Assembly: GCF_020283565.1 (NCBI RefSeq)
Contig: NC_060064.1
Span: 2,812,001-2,876,000, forward strand
Origin: Trifolium pratense
Taxonomy: Eukaryota > Streptophyta > Magnoliopsida > Fabales > Fabaceae
DNA length: 64,000 nucleotides
Reading direction: 5' to 3'
The position numbers and the translations under genes were made by a program. How positions within the stretch are numbered: position 1 is the stretch's first letter; the number at the start of each line of letters is the position of its first letter. Below, one piece after another: positions 48,901 through 59,976 of the stretch. The notes under the pieces were generated by a model, which was given only the letters and a program-made list of their open reading frames with translations, did no database searches and was not told the origin of the DNA.

Positions 48901-49837
48901 GTGAGTCAAAAACTATAGTTTTCAAGATCGGCAATGTCTACAGTGCATAACCTTAGTAGGTCTTGCGCAGGACAATTTTTAATCATTAGATTAAAAAGTT
49001 ACACCAAATGTAATTGTACACCCTACCCACCAAATCTATCCCCTCTTCTTCTGCATCCTTTTCTTACTTGTCAGAACCACAAGTATAGCAGAAAAATAAA
49101 GAGAAGAGGAGGTAAGTTAGGTAGGCACACGACGGTGGAAGCGCACAGAGTCCTCAGCTAATCTTGGCCGTACATTTTCGAATTTAGGCACAAGCCGATC
49201 CGGGTCGGTCCCCTTCTGAAATCACGGGTGCCACAACCATTGTCATCGATCCCTTAATTCCTTTCCATCTTCATGTTTATCCTCCAAATCAAAACAGAGC
49301 TTCTATTATTTTCCTTCAAAGGAACCTGCAACCTATGACCTTAAAATTCATAAACTTTCTTTGTTATTTGTTCTTAATTCTTAACGCGATTTGTTGATGA
49401 TTCAGTTCGATAAGATTTTTGTTGATACCATTTGATGGTTTTGAATGATTGTTGCAAAGAAAAGAACAAAAGTGACGAGATGTTAGGTGATGAAATGACT
49501 TCTTTGAGGGTTCTCCTATGTCTCTAGTGGCCGTGTGTGAGACAGATTTGGAGTGTCAGATCTTGTATCAAGAGTCCACAGATAGACTACCATAAGATCT
49601 ATGAAATCACTTAATCCAAACATTTATAAGGAATTGTGTATGTGCAAGACTTTCCTCACGTGTTCACGTTAGAAAAAGTCTTCAAGATCATGTGGTTGTC
49701 GAATATGAGGCCAGTTACATGTTAACGTACATTCAAATATACTTATATTCTTGGTGGTATAGTCCTTACGGTTACGGGGCAGGTAAAGTGAATATAAACA
49801 CAGTAAGGAGTAAAAGGGAGAAACAATGAGAGAAATG
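45967..49837. other. Intergenic region between the NIMIN-type and G6PD4-like genes
   Basis: No gene recognised. It contains a foldback MITE (46799-47201). About 48540-48700 is a slightly GC-richer tract with CACGGCAAC repeated twice. The part to the right of about 49500 may be 3' flank of the G6PD4-like gene. Otherwise AT-rich, unassigned. Confidence 0.5.
46799..47201. mobile_element. Long-armed foldback MITE (TGGTCCCTTAAAG type)
   Basis: Arms of about 120 bp read in inverse order: left TTTAATTAATCTATTAGTCC then CAATGGTCCCTTAAAGAAAA and a further GATTGGTCCCTTAAAG; right CTTTAAGGGACCAATCCGG, then TCTTTAAGAGACCATTGTAA, ending GACTAATTAAGC. Each arm contains three or four phased copies of GGTCCCTTAAAG. 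The centre is AT-rich. No target duplication was secured. Confidence 0.7.
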
Positions 49838-52800
49838 CTAGTCCTCTACCCAACGGACGCCGTGTTTTGCCCAGAGGTAGTATGCCCCAACTGGACCACG
49901 ACCCCCCAACTCATAAAGCTCCACTGATATATTGTCCTTGTCTATCTCATTCATAATTGGAGTTAGAATGTTCCATGCAGCTGCCAGTTCATCGCTTCTC
50001 ATAAACAGATGGTTATCCCCATCGATGACATCAAGCAGAAGATGCTCATATGAATCCGGCACCTCCATGTTGTACCTTAAAAACATTAATGAACAAGCAG
50101 TACGTAGATATTGTTATCCAAGCATGCATGTTAGAAGAAGCGTTTCGTCAAAGTATGATGCAAACAAATATAATCCAAGAAGGGGGTGCTTACTTGTCCT
50201 TGTAAAGCAAATTCAATTCTGAAGAATCCAATTGTAAGCCTAATCCTGGAACCTTGTTGTTAACTTTCACCAGAATAGCTTCATCGGGAACATCCCGAAG
50301 AATGAGCTCATTTGTGGCACGGTCAATATTGTGCCCGATGCATTCATGGTAAACATTACCTGGAACATGTCGAAACTGAATCCGTATCTCCATTCTGCAA
50401 TACAAATATTTGAACCTTTAGGAGAAAATGACATGACATTTGAACCACTAATTTTCAGGCTATTTCTACATACGCCTGTAAATAAAATTGACAACAAACA
50501 ATAATGTTTTTTTACTGGTGTTTGATGAGTCCCAAGCCTGTTTTAACCAAAAATGGTACACCATCCCATCGTGCATTGTCAATGTATAGTGCAGCAGCAA
50601 AATAAGTAGGTGTAGGACCATCTAAGCACTTATCAATTCTGTCTCTGCTACTTGCTTTATATTGGCCAAGAATGACATCCTTAGGCTCCAATTTACGCAT
50701 TGATCTTAAAACCTTGACCTGAAAAAAAAGCTAATTACTTGCACTACTTGGCGATAAAGTGGAAATCATTCATCTTTCAAGCTCTTGTTTATAACCAACC
50801 ACCCTAATATCTTTTTTTTTTTTTTTTTTTACCAAAACCACCTTAATATCTTAACAACAATTTCTTTTCTTTTTTAAGGAATCTTCACAACAATTATATA
50901 TAGTATTAATATACTTGTTGTTCAAGTATTATTTTTTGAAGAAGCTAAATTAACCCACACAAATTGGCACCAGAGAGAATCGAACCTCAGACCTCAAGAG
51001 GAGCACACTCCCAGGTCCCAAGCCAAGTTGTTCAAGTATTGTTAATTATGTTTGAGTAATTTTTGTAGAATTTTATTTTTTTGACATGTCAGTTCGGTGA
51101 TTTTTCGTACTTCAAGTGCTAGTTAGTCAGCCCCCGAGTACTTGAGCACCGGAATGCCAGCACCTACCGCGCACCGAGAAAAAGGCAAATTGCCTATCCC
51201 GGATAACCAGCACCTAAGTGCTGGTTAGTGCCCGAGTACTTGCATGCATTGACACATACTTGCAAGATTCAACGCAGGGTCATTGAACCCTAAACCCTAA
51301 ACACCTGAGTGTTGGAATGTCGCTGCCTACACCGATAGTCATTTTTGTCTGACAGTATACAAAGACAGAAGGATGAATCTAAAAAGATAGAATGGATCAG
51401 CAGGTGAACAGACTACAGAGAAGGTACAGTATATCTTAATTGGGAAGGAAGAAGTCCTTACTAATGGAAGACAGTTGTATCTTCATTTCCTTTACAATTT
51501 AACTATATAATTCACCTATTTTGCATTTTTTCCTCTTCAATTATGCTTGAGCTAAATTTTTATAGCTAGAGTCAAGATGATCTAAGTTCTCAGAAAGTTG
51601 TTTAAGGCATGTCACTAAGAATGTTGTTATAGAGTTTATAATCTGTATGTGTGTGTACCTTTTCATTTCGAATATCTTCTCCATCAAGGCTAATTGGCGG
51701 TTCCATAGCAAGCAATGCAATTGTTTGGAGCACATGGCTGTGAACAATATCTCGGATAATCCCATAGCCACCGAAATACCTGCACGTGTAGCAAAGCCCT
51801 TAGCTGAAATCATATCACAAGAAAAACGTGTGGACAATAATTTCTGTATGCATATTCAGTACAGAATGATACATTGCACTATATCTACTCAAATGACAAT
51901 ACAACCACTATGATCACCTTCCTGGATGCACAGCCAAGTCCTCTGATAAAACGACCTACAGTGATTGCATTAACAATTTGATTACAACGTTATATTTCAG
52001 AATAGAAATTTGGATTTTCATTGAAGTTTAGAAATTCAGGGGCACCAATCAGATTAAACAATGGGGCTGACCTGCACATTATCTATGTAAGTTCGACTCC
52101 ATAGAGGCTCAAAAACTAGATTGGCAAACCTTAGAACTGTGAGGTTTTCAATGAGATTCCTTCCTAGAAGATGATCAATCCTGACAACAGATTGATTAGA
52201 ACCAAACCATCAGTTGATGAACAGTATTTTTGTGTGCAAGTGGTTCATCCAAACTGAATACTTTTTATTGGTTCAAAATTCAAATTTTTCTCTCAAATAC
52301 CAAACCAAATCAACCGGTTACACATCCATTTGTGTATTTGTGTGCATTAGCATTTGGGTGAAGATGAGAGAGGAAGGTATAAATACCTATATAGTTGGTT
52401 TTCCTCAAACTTCGAGAGAAGATATTGTGTCAGCCTTTGGGAAGAGAGAGGATCAAAGCCAAATGGCTTCTCGGTTATTATGCGATTCCATCCCTTTAGG
52501 GTCTGAGCACTGCTAGCAAGACATGAAGCAACATCCAAAAGAGCTTCGTGTGGCACAGAAAGGTAGAAAATCCTGTTGGCTTTGGATCTTCCCTGAAGTA
52601 AATAATAAGCTGTAATAGAATCAAATATCAAAGGGCCAACAACTCAAAATGAGTTTACACTGCAGGAAAATCATTTATGAATAAAAGAACTACTTCCGTA
52701 AATACTAGTCACTTAGAGATATTTGTTCAAAGTTACCTCAATCTGCTCCATTCTGGCCTTCAGTAAGGACATGCCATATTTGTTATCGTAACCTCCATTT

Positions 52801-52851
52801 ATGTAGTGTGTTCTATCAAGGAAAGCTTTTAATTTGTCCCCACAATCCTGT
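49838..52851 (-). CDS. Glucose-6-phosphate dehydrogenase, G6PD4-like (5' partial, split by retrotransposon)
   Basis: Eight 3' exons on the minus strand: 52851-52737, 52592-52387, 52180-52072, 51955-51918, 51779-51659, 50718-50516, 50394-50194, 50075-49838. They encode about 410 residues in one continuous frame ending GVRWVED. Family evidence: [57 protein letters not shown] [24 protein letters not shown] and [13 protein letters not shown]. Active G6PDs have RIDHYLGKE at the substrate site; here it is RIDHLLGRN, with Tyr and Lys replaced, as I recall for Arabidopsis G6PD4 (At1g09420), a plastid isoform thought to act as a non-catalytic partner. The N-terminal NADP-binding exons are not in the window. 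Next upstream is a Tat retrotransposon from 53193 onward, so the gene either has an intron over 11 kb or is broken. Confidence 0.9.
50931..51026 (-). mobile_element. tRNA-derived SINE, copy 3 (5'-truncated)
   Basis: On the minus strand it reads TTGGCTTGGGACCTGGGAG, GGTTCGATTCTC (box B) and GGTGCCAATTTGTGTGGG, followed by an A-rich end. A perfect 14-bp target duplication GTTGTTCAAGTATT flanks it (50917-50930 and 51027-51040). Same family as 17796-18030 and 42483-42609 but lacking the box A region. It lies in the G6PD4-like intron between exons 51779-51659 and 50718-50516. Confidence 0.85.
51105..51305. repeat. Palindrome-rich GC island in a G6PD4-like intron
   Basis: A perfect hairpin AACCAGCAC-CTAA-GTGCTGGTT sits near 51210. 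AGCACC/GTGCTGG and CCCGAGTACTTG motifs recur through the stretch. It ends in CCCTAAACCCTAAAC (51288-51302), two units of the plant telomere repeat (telo-box). Likely a transposon remnant; no ends were defined. Confidence 0.45.
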
Positions 52852-53192
52852 CTGCAATTGGAAGATTTTATCTTTCATGTTAATGTAAAAGCCAGAAATA
52901 TCCTACAATTTTGACCACTACAGGGGAAAAAATTAAGATAGACTTCATTAATTCTTTCTAAAGCCAGAAAGCTGTATAACTTTGTATTTCAAATTAAATG
53001 AACTAAATTAATTACAAATTTGGAATTGGGTATAAGACACTTATAAATGTATAAACGTAAAAGTAAATTTTCTTTTAGATTTTATCTGCTGTAAATTGGT
53101 TGTAAATTTTAATAAATCACTACCTAGAAAGCAGTTTCCCAAGTTGGCATATGTAAAATTCAGTGCAAACTATTGAGGATTTTTACTATGAA

Positions 53193-53785
53193 TGTGTTCT
53201 GGACTGGGCCAAGAGCTGGCCCAATCACTTATGCCCGACATTTGGGGCATGGCCCAATAAGGGGATACTTCCCCGACACGTCAGCCAATGACGTGTCCTG
53301 CTCGACATAACAGATTAGCTCCGCGCTAATCACGTGCTCGGCTATCCGTGCACGACGACTCATTCAGCCTTAGCTTAACAGCTAAGCAGCATGTTTAACA
53401 CGTGCTCCATTGACCAACCATATCCGTCACGGAGTCATCCATTACCCGCCAATAGCGGAACGACTCCAAACCAGGATAGAGGCAAATAACTGCCTTCCCC
53501 TACGATACAGGGGCTATCCTGGCAGTTGGGCCTATTGGGCCGGTTATCCAGGCCCAATAGACCAACCTTTGGCCCAGCGCTGGGGGCACTATATAAGCTC
53601 TCCTATACAGGAGAGCCAGGTATTCAGAACCATTCTACACTTTCTTTCTCTCTCTTCTTTTGTATCTCTCTGTTCACTTTGCTGACTTAGGCATCGGAGC
53701 ACCTGCAGGCACAAACCCCCCCTTCGGTGTGGACGCTCGCTCAACGGACCGGCCATCAATCTATTCTGATCACCAGGTACGATCA
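53193..53785 (+). repeat. 5' LTR of the Tat element
   Basis: It starts TGTGTTCTGGACTGGGCC and ends GTACGATCA, directly before the primer-binding site. It contains self-complementary motifs (GGGCCAAGAGCTGGCCC; TGGGCC...GGCCCAATAG) and a TATATAAG box. The start could be two bases later because of the TGTG. The partner LTR is outside the window. Confidence 0.8.
53590..53597 (+). promoter_or_regulatory. TATA box of the Tat LTR promoter
   Basis: TATATAAG about 195 bp before the LTR end, followed about 50 bp later by a CT-rich stretch (TTTCTTTCTCTCTCTTC) typical of the transcription start and R region. Confidence 0.7.
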
Positions 53786-53786
53786 G

Positions 53787-53804
53787 TGGCGCCGTCTGTG
53801 GGAA
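53787..53804 (+). other. Primer-binding site of the Tat element
   Basis: TGGCGCCGTCTGTGGGAA starts one base after the LTR end. TGGCGCC is the usual opening of primer-binding sites in plant gypsy elements, complementary to a CCA-ended tRNA. I did not determine which tRNA. Confidence 0.8.
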
Positions 53805-56800
53805 CTGAGTTCTTCCCCATTCTTTAACCTTTCCTCAAAGAAACAAAGATAAAAAACCAAACCTCTCAAGAAACTTCATCATGGCCAGTTCTTCGCAGCC
53901 ACTCAACACCGACGCCGGCGACGACAACGTGCTCAACGTTCCGTCCTCTCCGCCGCCGCAGCATAACACCGTGCTATCACCGGTGCGTGACGATACCACC
54001 GTGGCACACGGTCCAGAAACCGACCCCCGCGACGGACGGGAAACCTCACTTTCCTCCGATGAAGAGGACGTCGAGGCCCTAACCGATCGTCGGAAGGGAA
54101 AACGCCAGCAATTCAAGCAAGAAGCTCCGGCAAACAACGCCGAACAGCCCGCCGTCTTGGCCAACTCTGAGATCGCAGCCTTGATCGCTGCCCTCAAACA
54201 AACAACGGAGGCCATGCAGGCTCAAAATCGTCGACTGGACGAGCAAAGCGAAAGGATTGCCGCGCTGGAGAAAAGCCGGCCACCTAGAAAGACCAACTCT
54301 CCCCCGCGGAGACGCCAAGCTGATCCTTCCCCTCCCCGTCCGGCGGCCGTCAAACATCGACGCCCCGACCTAGAGAGGGTAGAAGTTACTCCTCGGAAGA
54401 AGGACCGCACTCCTCCCCATCGCGAGGGTAGATCCTCTCCGGGCAAGAAAGGGAAGCACGAAGCCCCTCGCCGCCATTCACCGCAAGGGTTGGCACTGAT
54501 GTCCAAACAGGGCATGTCGAGCAGCTATCGTCCCCGCGGCTACAAGTCTCGTAGTCCAACACCGATGCCCGGTGATTCTCCCCGGTCTTCCGAGGACCGT
54601 TCTCCCAACGGGAGTGACGAGGGTGATCCCCGATGCCCCCTGTCCGCAGACATTCTGAAGAAGCGTGTTCCAAAGGGCTTCGAGAGACCTCCCACGCTCC
54701 CCGCGTATGATGGTTTGACCGACCCCGACGATCACATAGCCAATGTCAACGCGAACCTGGATTTCAGGAACATTAGCGGTGCCATTAGGTGCAGACTGTT
54801 CCCAACCACGCTGAGGAAGGGAGCAATGGCATGGTACCAAAGCCTGCCCCCTCAATCCATCCATTCATGGAGGGATCTTACTGAACAGTTTTGCAGACAC
54901 TTCACTGCTTCCCGCAAGCACCCAAAGACTGTGCATGCCCTGGAGGCCATATACCAAGCTGAAGACGAAACTCTCCGCAACTTCGTCGAGAGATTCAACA
55001 AAGAGGCTGTGCAGGTCGAAACGACCGACGACATGAAAAAATACTTGCTGCAGAGGGGCCTTCGCCCGGGCAGCGATTTTGCCAAAGCTGTGGGCATAGA
55101 AAAACCACCCACCTGGGACGACCTCCTCCTAAAAGCTCAAAAGTACATTGATTACGAGGAAGTCCAGGCAGCTGATGTCGCCCGCCTTGCCCGACCTGGA
55201 AGCAGCCACCCTGCCCGCGAGCCCTCCCATAGGAACGATGACAGGGGTGGCGACAAGGGAAGCGATAGAGGCGGCGATAGGGGTGGCGAGAGGGGTAGAG
55301 ACAGAAGGAAGGGCGAAAGACGAGAGCCTCGTGGCCCTCCAAGCACATTCGCCACCTACACCCCCCTCGTCAAATCACGGGGAGAGATATTCGCTGAGGT
55401 TCACATCTCTGAGTTCGACAGAGCAAATGTGAAGCAACCAAAGCCAACCCCCCTGAAGCCCGGCCAAGACAAAAATAGGTATTGCAGATACCACAAGAGT
55501 TATGGTCACAGGACCGACGACTGCATCCAACTGAAGGATGCTATTGAAATCATGATCAGAAACGGACAACTAAGACAGTTCGTAAGAAGAAACAATGATC
55601 CTCGACCAGAAACCGCGAAGACTCGTGCGGTCGAGGAGGTACCTCCACAGCCTACCGGGCAGAAAAACGTCAAGCAGATAGCTATGAGCGTATCCCGGCC
55701 AGAAGATTTTGCTATCCCCAGCGGTTCTGGGGACACCTATACTGGTCCTACGCTTAGCACGGGGGACTACTTCACAGACTCACTCGTCATATCCGGCGGT
55801 CACATGGACAAACACACCGTCGGATCAATAAAAAGAAAATTCGAGGATCTCATCAACACGTCCTCGAATATGAACGCAACACTGGACAAGGCGAAGGGGC
55901 GATCAATGCCTTTAGCCTTCTATCAAGAAGAGCTGCCCGGTGGGACAGCCAATTTCCAAATTCCCCTCCTCGTCCGGGCAGACATGGCCAACATGGACGT
56001 TCGTCGGGTCCTCATCGATCCGGGGAGCTCCTGCGACATCATGTACGCCAGTTTGTTCAGGACCTTACAGCTGGACGAGACACACCTCACCCCGTACTTG
56101 GGCTCAGATCTCACAGGATTCAACGGGGCAACCACTAGGCCTTGGGGCTATGTCGACCTCATAGTTACTTTTGGCTCCGAGGAAACGGCCAAGTCAATCA
56201 GGGTCAAATTCTTGGTCGTAGACTGCCCCTGCCTCTACCAGTGCATCATCGGCAGGACGGCCATAGCAGACCTGATGGCTGTCCCCTCCACCGCCCACCT
56301 GAAGATGAAATATTACACTCATAAGGGGCAGGTTGCTACTTTGCACGGGGACATCGAAGCCGCGAGGAGGTGCTTTGACGCAGCATCCAAAGGCAACAAC
56401 TTCATTGGCAAAGCTCCTGAAGCAAAGAAGCCAAAGCCTTCCTCGGAAACACCACCAAAGCCATCCCCGGAAGCACCACCAAGTCTGCCCGGTCCAAGTG
56501 TGAGCTCTGTTGATCTTGACAGCCGCACCTCCAAGAAAGAGCATAAGGAGGAGAAAAAGCTGAGGAAGGAGGAGAAGGAGGACGACGAGGCGAGCAAAGA
56601 GCATTATCGCCCCATTCCAGATGGAGACTTTGAGATAGTCCAGTTTGGCGAGGATCCAGAAAAAGGAGTCAAGATTGGTACGGGGCTCCCCGAGTTGGCG
56701 AGGAAGCAGCTGAAAGCCTGCCTTAGAGAAAATGCTGACTTGTTCGCATGGCACGCTGCCGACATGCCCGGGCTGGATCCAAACATCGCTTGTCATCAAC

Positions 56801-59576
56801 TTACTGTCGACCCACTTGCTAGTGCTGTAGTGCAACGTAGGCGTAGGCAGTCTCCCGAAAAAGCGGAGGCTGCTGAAAAAGCTGTAAAAGACCTCCTAGA
56901 GGCAAATTTTATTTCTGAAGCCAGATACACTACCTGGTTGTCAAACGTTGTACTAGTTAAAAAATCTAATGGAAAATGGCGCATGTGTGTTGACTATACC
57001 GATCTCAATAGGGCTTGCCCTAAAGATTCCTATCCTCTACCTTGCATTGATAAATTAGTCGATAATTCTTCTGGCTTTAAATTATTGTCTTTTATGGATG
57101 CATATTCAGGATACAACCAAATCCCAATGGCTGTGGCCGACAGGGGAAAAACAGCTTTCATGACCGAGTCGGGCAACTATTACTACAACGTAATGCCCTT
57201 CGGTCTAAAAAACGCTGGTGCTACATACCAGCGGATGATGAACAAAGTATTCCGGGCAGAAATAGGCGACATGCTCGAAGTCTACATGGACGACATGATC
57301 GTAAAATCCCATGAGGAAATCGACCATACCGCCCACTTGCGTAAGGTCTTCGAGCAGGCCAGAAAACACAACATGCGATTCAACCCAGAAAAGTGCACCT
57401 TCGGGGTACGAGCAGGAAAGTTCCTCGGATTCTACCTAACAGAACGAGGAATCGAAGCCAACCCCGACAAATGTCGTGCCTTTACGGAGCTCCCAACTCC
57501 GAGCAACAAAAAATCCATACAAACCCTGAACGGAATGCTGACCTCATTGTCTCGCTTCGTAGCAAAATCTGCTCAACACGCATTACCGCTTTTCAAATTA
57601 CTAAGGAAAGAAGCTGTGTTCGAATGGACGGACGAGTGTGAACAGGCCCTCCAACATCTTAAGAAGGCCCTGTCCGAACCCCCAGTCCTCTCGCGCCCGG
57701 ATGTCGAGGAAGTGTTATACATCTACCTCTCCGTCGCATCTGAGGCCGTCAGCGCAGCCCTTGTCCGTGAAACAACGCAAGGACAAAAACCAGTGTACTT
57801 CACAAGCAAGGCTCTCCAGGGGCCCGAACTCAGATATACACAAATCGAGAAGGTGGCCCTTGCCTTGATCAACGCAGCAAGAAGACTACGTCACTACTTC
57901 CTAGCACACACAATCGTAGTCCGAACCGACCAACCAATCAAGTCATTGCTTGGTCGACCAGATATGGCGGGCAGGATGCTCAAATGGTCCCTCGAGCTTT
58001 CCGAATTCGACATTCGTTACGAAAGCAGAAAAGCACTAAAATCACAAGTCCTAGCAGACTTTGTGGCCGAAATGACGAGTCCAGCCTCCTCGACAAGCGA
58101 GGCAGACAAATGGACAATATTCGTCGACGGAGCGTCAAGCTCCACGGGAGCAGGAGCAGGAATTATCCTGGAAAACGAAAATGGGATCATCATCGAAGTA
58201 TCCCTAGCACTATCCTTCCCGACATCAAATAACCAAGCAGAATACGAAGCCTTCCTAGCAGGGCTACGGTTGGCCGAGGACATGGAGGCAAAAGAAGTAA
58301 AAATTTTCACAGATTCACAACTTGTTGCCTCACAAGTATTGGGAGAATATCAAGCCAAAAATGACAATCTCTCTGAATATCTAGCATTAGTGAAGGAAAA
58401 AATCACTAAGTTCGAATCCGTGGAAGTGCAACACGTTCCACGCGAGCACAACAAACGGGCAGACATCCTGTCCAAACTGGCGAGCACAAAAAAGAAAGGC
58501 GGAAACAAATCCGTCATTCAAGAAGTACTCCCTCGACCAAGCATCGAGAAGACGACCAACGTCCTCGACATAAATGTCATTGGCGACAAAAATTCCTGGA
58601 TGACCCCCGTCTACAACTTCCTCGCAAACGGAACCCTCCCCGACGATCAGAAAGAAGCTGCAATAATAAGACGTCGAGCATGCGCATACGTCATCCTCGA
58701 CGGAAAGTTATACAGACGAGGGTTCTCAATCCCGCTCTTAAAATGTGTCGACGAGGAAACAGTCGACTACATCCTGCGCGAGGTTCACGAGGGGATCAAC
58801 GCCCAGCACCTGGGAGGAAGATCGCTGGCCAGGAAAGCTCTTCGAGCAGGATACTACTAGCCCACCATGCAGCAAGACGCAAAGGACCATGTGAAAAAAT
58901 GCGACAAATGTCAACGACATGGGGACATGCACCTGGCTCCTCCCCATGAACTCAAATCTTTGTCGTCACCATGGCCCTTCGCTTGGTGGGGCATGGACAT
59001 ACTTGGCCCCTTCACAAAGGGACTCCACCAAAATAAATTTTTAATAGTCGCCGTGGACTATTTCACCAAGTGGGTAGAGGCAGAACCCCTCTCCGACATA
59101 ACGTCGTTCAGGATACTCCGTTTCTTCAAACGCGACGTACTCTGCCGATTTGGAATACCACAAGCCGTCGTCACAGACAACGGGACACAATTCACGGACA
59201 AAGGATTCCAAGACTTCCTCGCTGCTCTGGGGACCAAGCAACATTTTACTTCAGTGGAACATCCCCAAACTAACGGGCAAGCCGAGGCCGCCAACAGAGT
59301 AATCCTGCGCGGCCTACGACGAAGATTGGATCAAAACAAAAAGAAATGGGTCGAGGAGCTCGAAAGCGTCCTTTGGGCCTATCGCACGACACCACACTCC
59401 ACAACCGGGGAGACTCCATTTAGAATGGTATATGGAACAGAAGCAGTCATCCCCGTGGAGGTGGGCGAGCCATCTCGCCGAACCGAGCAGCCCCTCGAAG
59501 AAGAAATGAACGACGAAGCTCTCCGTGAAGAGCTAGATCTCGTCGAAGAAATTCGTACGGGGGCATCCCTTCGGGA

Positions 59577-59976
59577 TGACGCAGTACGGAAGCGCTAGGT
59601 TAGCAAAACGCTAAACCTAATGGATAAAGACAAGCCGCAAACACAAACTTGTCAAAATAGGGTTTCGGAGTCCACCGAAAGAGTAATTTGGAGTCCACCA
59701 AATTTGAGAAAATTCTCTATAATTTTATTGAATGAAAAAGTTGCCTTCAAGGCTACAAGAGTTTACCTTAAATAGTAGTGAAAAATAAAAATAACAAATC
59801 TTCTAAAAGATTGTAAAAATAAAAATAACAAACCTAGCTAAATAAAAATAACAAATCTACCTAAAATATAAAAATAACTAATCTAGGTGAAATATAAAAA
59901 TAAGAAATCTACCTAAAATATAATAAAACTAAATCTAACTAAAATAATAAAATACTGAAGAAATCCTCCTACATCA
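59577..59976 (-). repeat. 3' LTR of the zf-XS element
   Basis: Reads TGACGCAGTACGG to CCTCCTACATCA on +. Identical by eye to 61304-61703. In element orientation it supplies the last 21 codons and stop of the zf-XS protein. It contains repeated AAAATAACAAATCTA units. Confidence 0.92.

Noticed and set aside
53835..58310. Many long open frames antisense to Tat gag-pol (for example 54478-54864 and 56194-56835 on -)
   Set aside because: They are shadows of a GC-rich coding strand, with no recognisable domains and no conserved starts.
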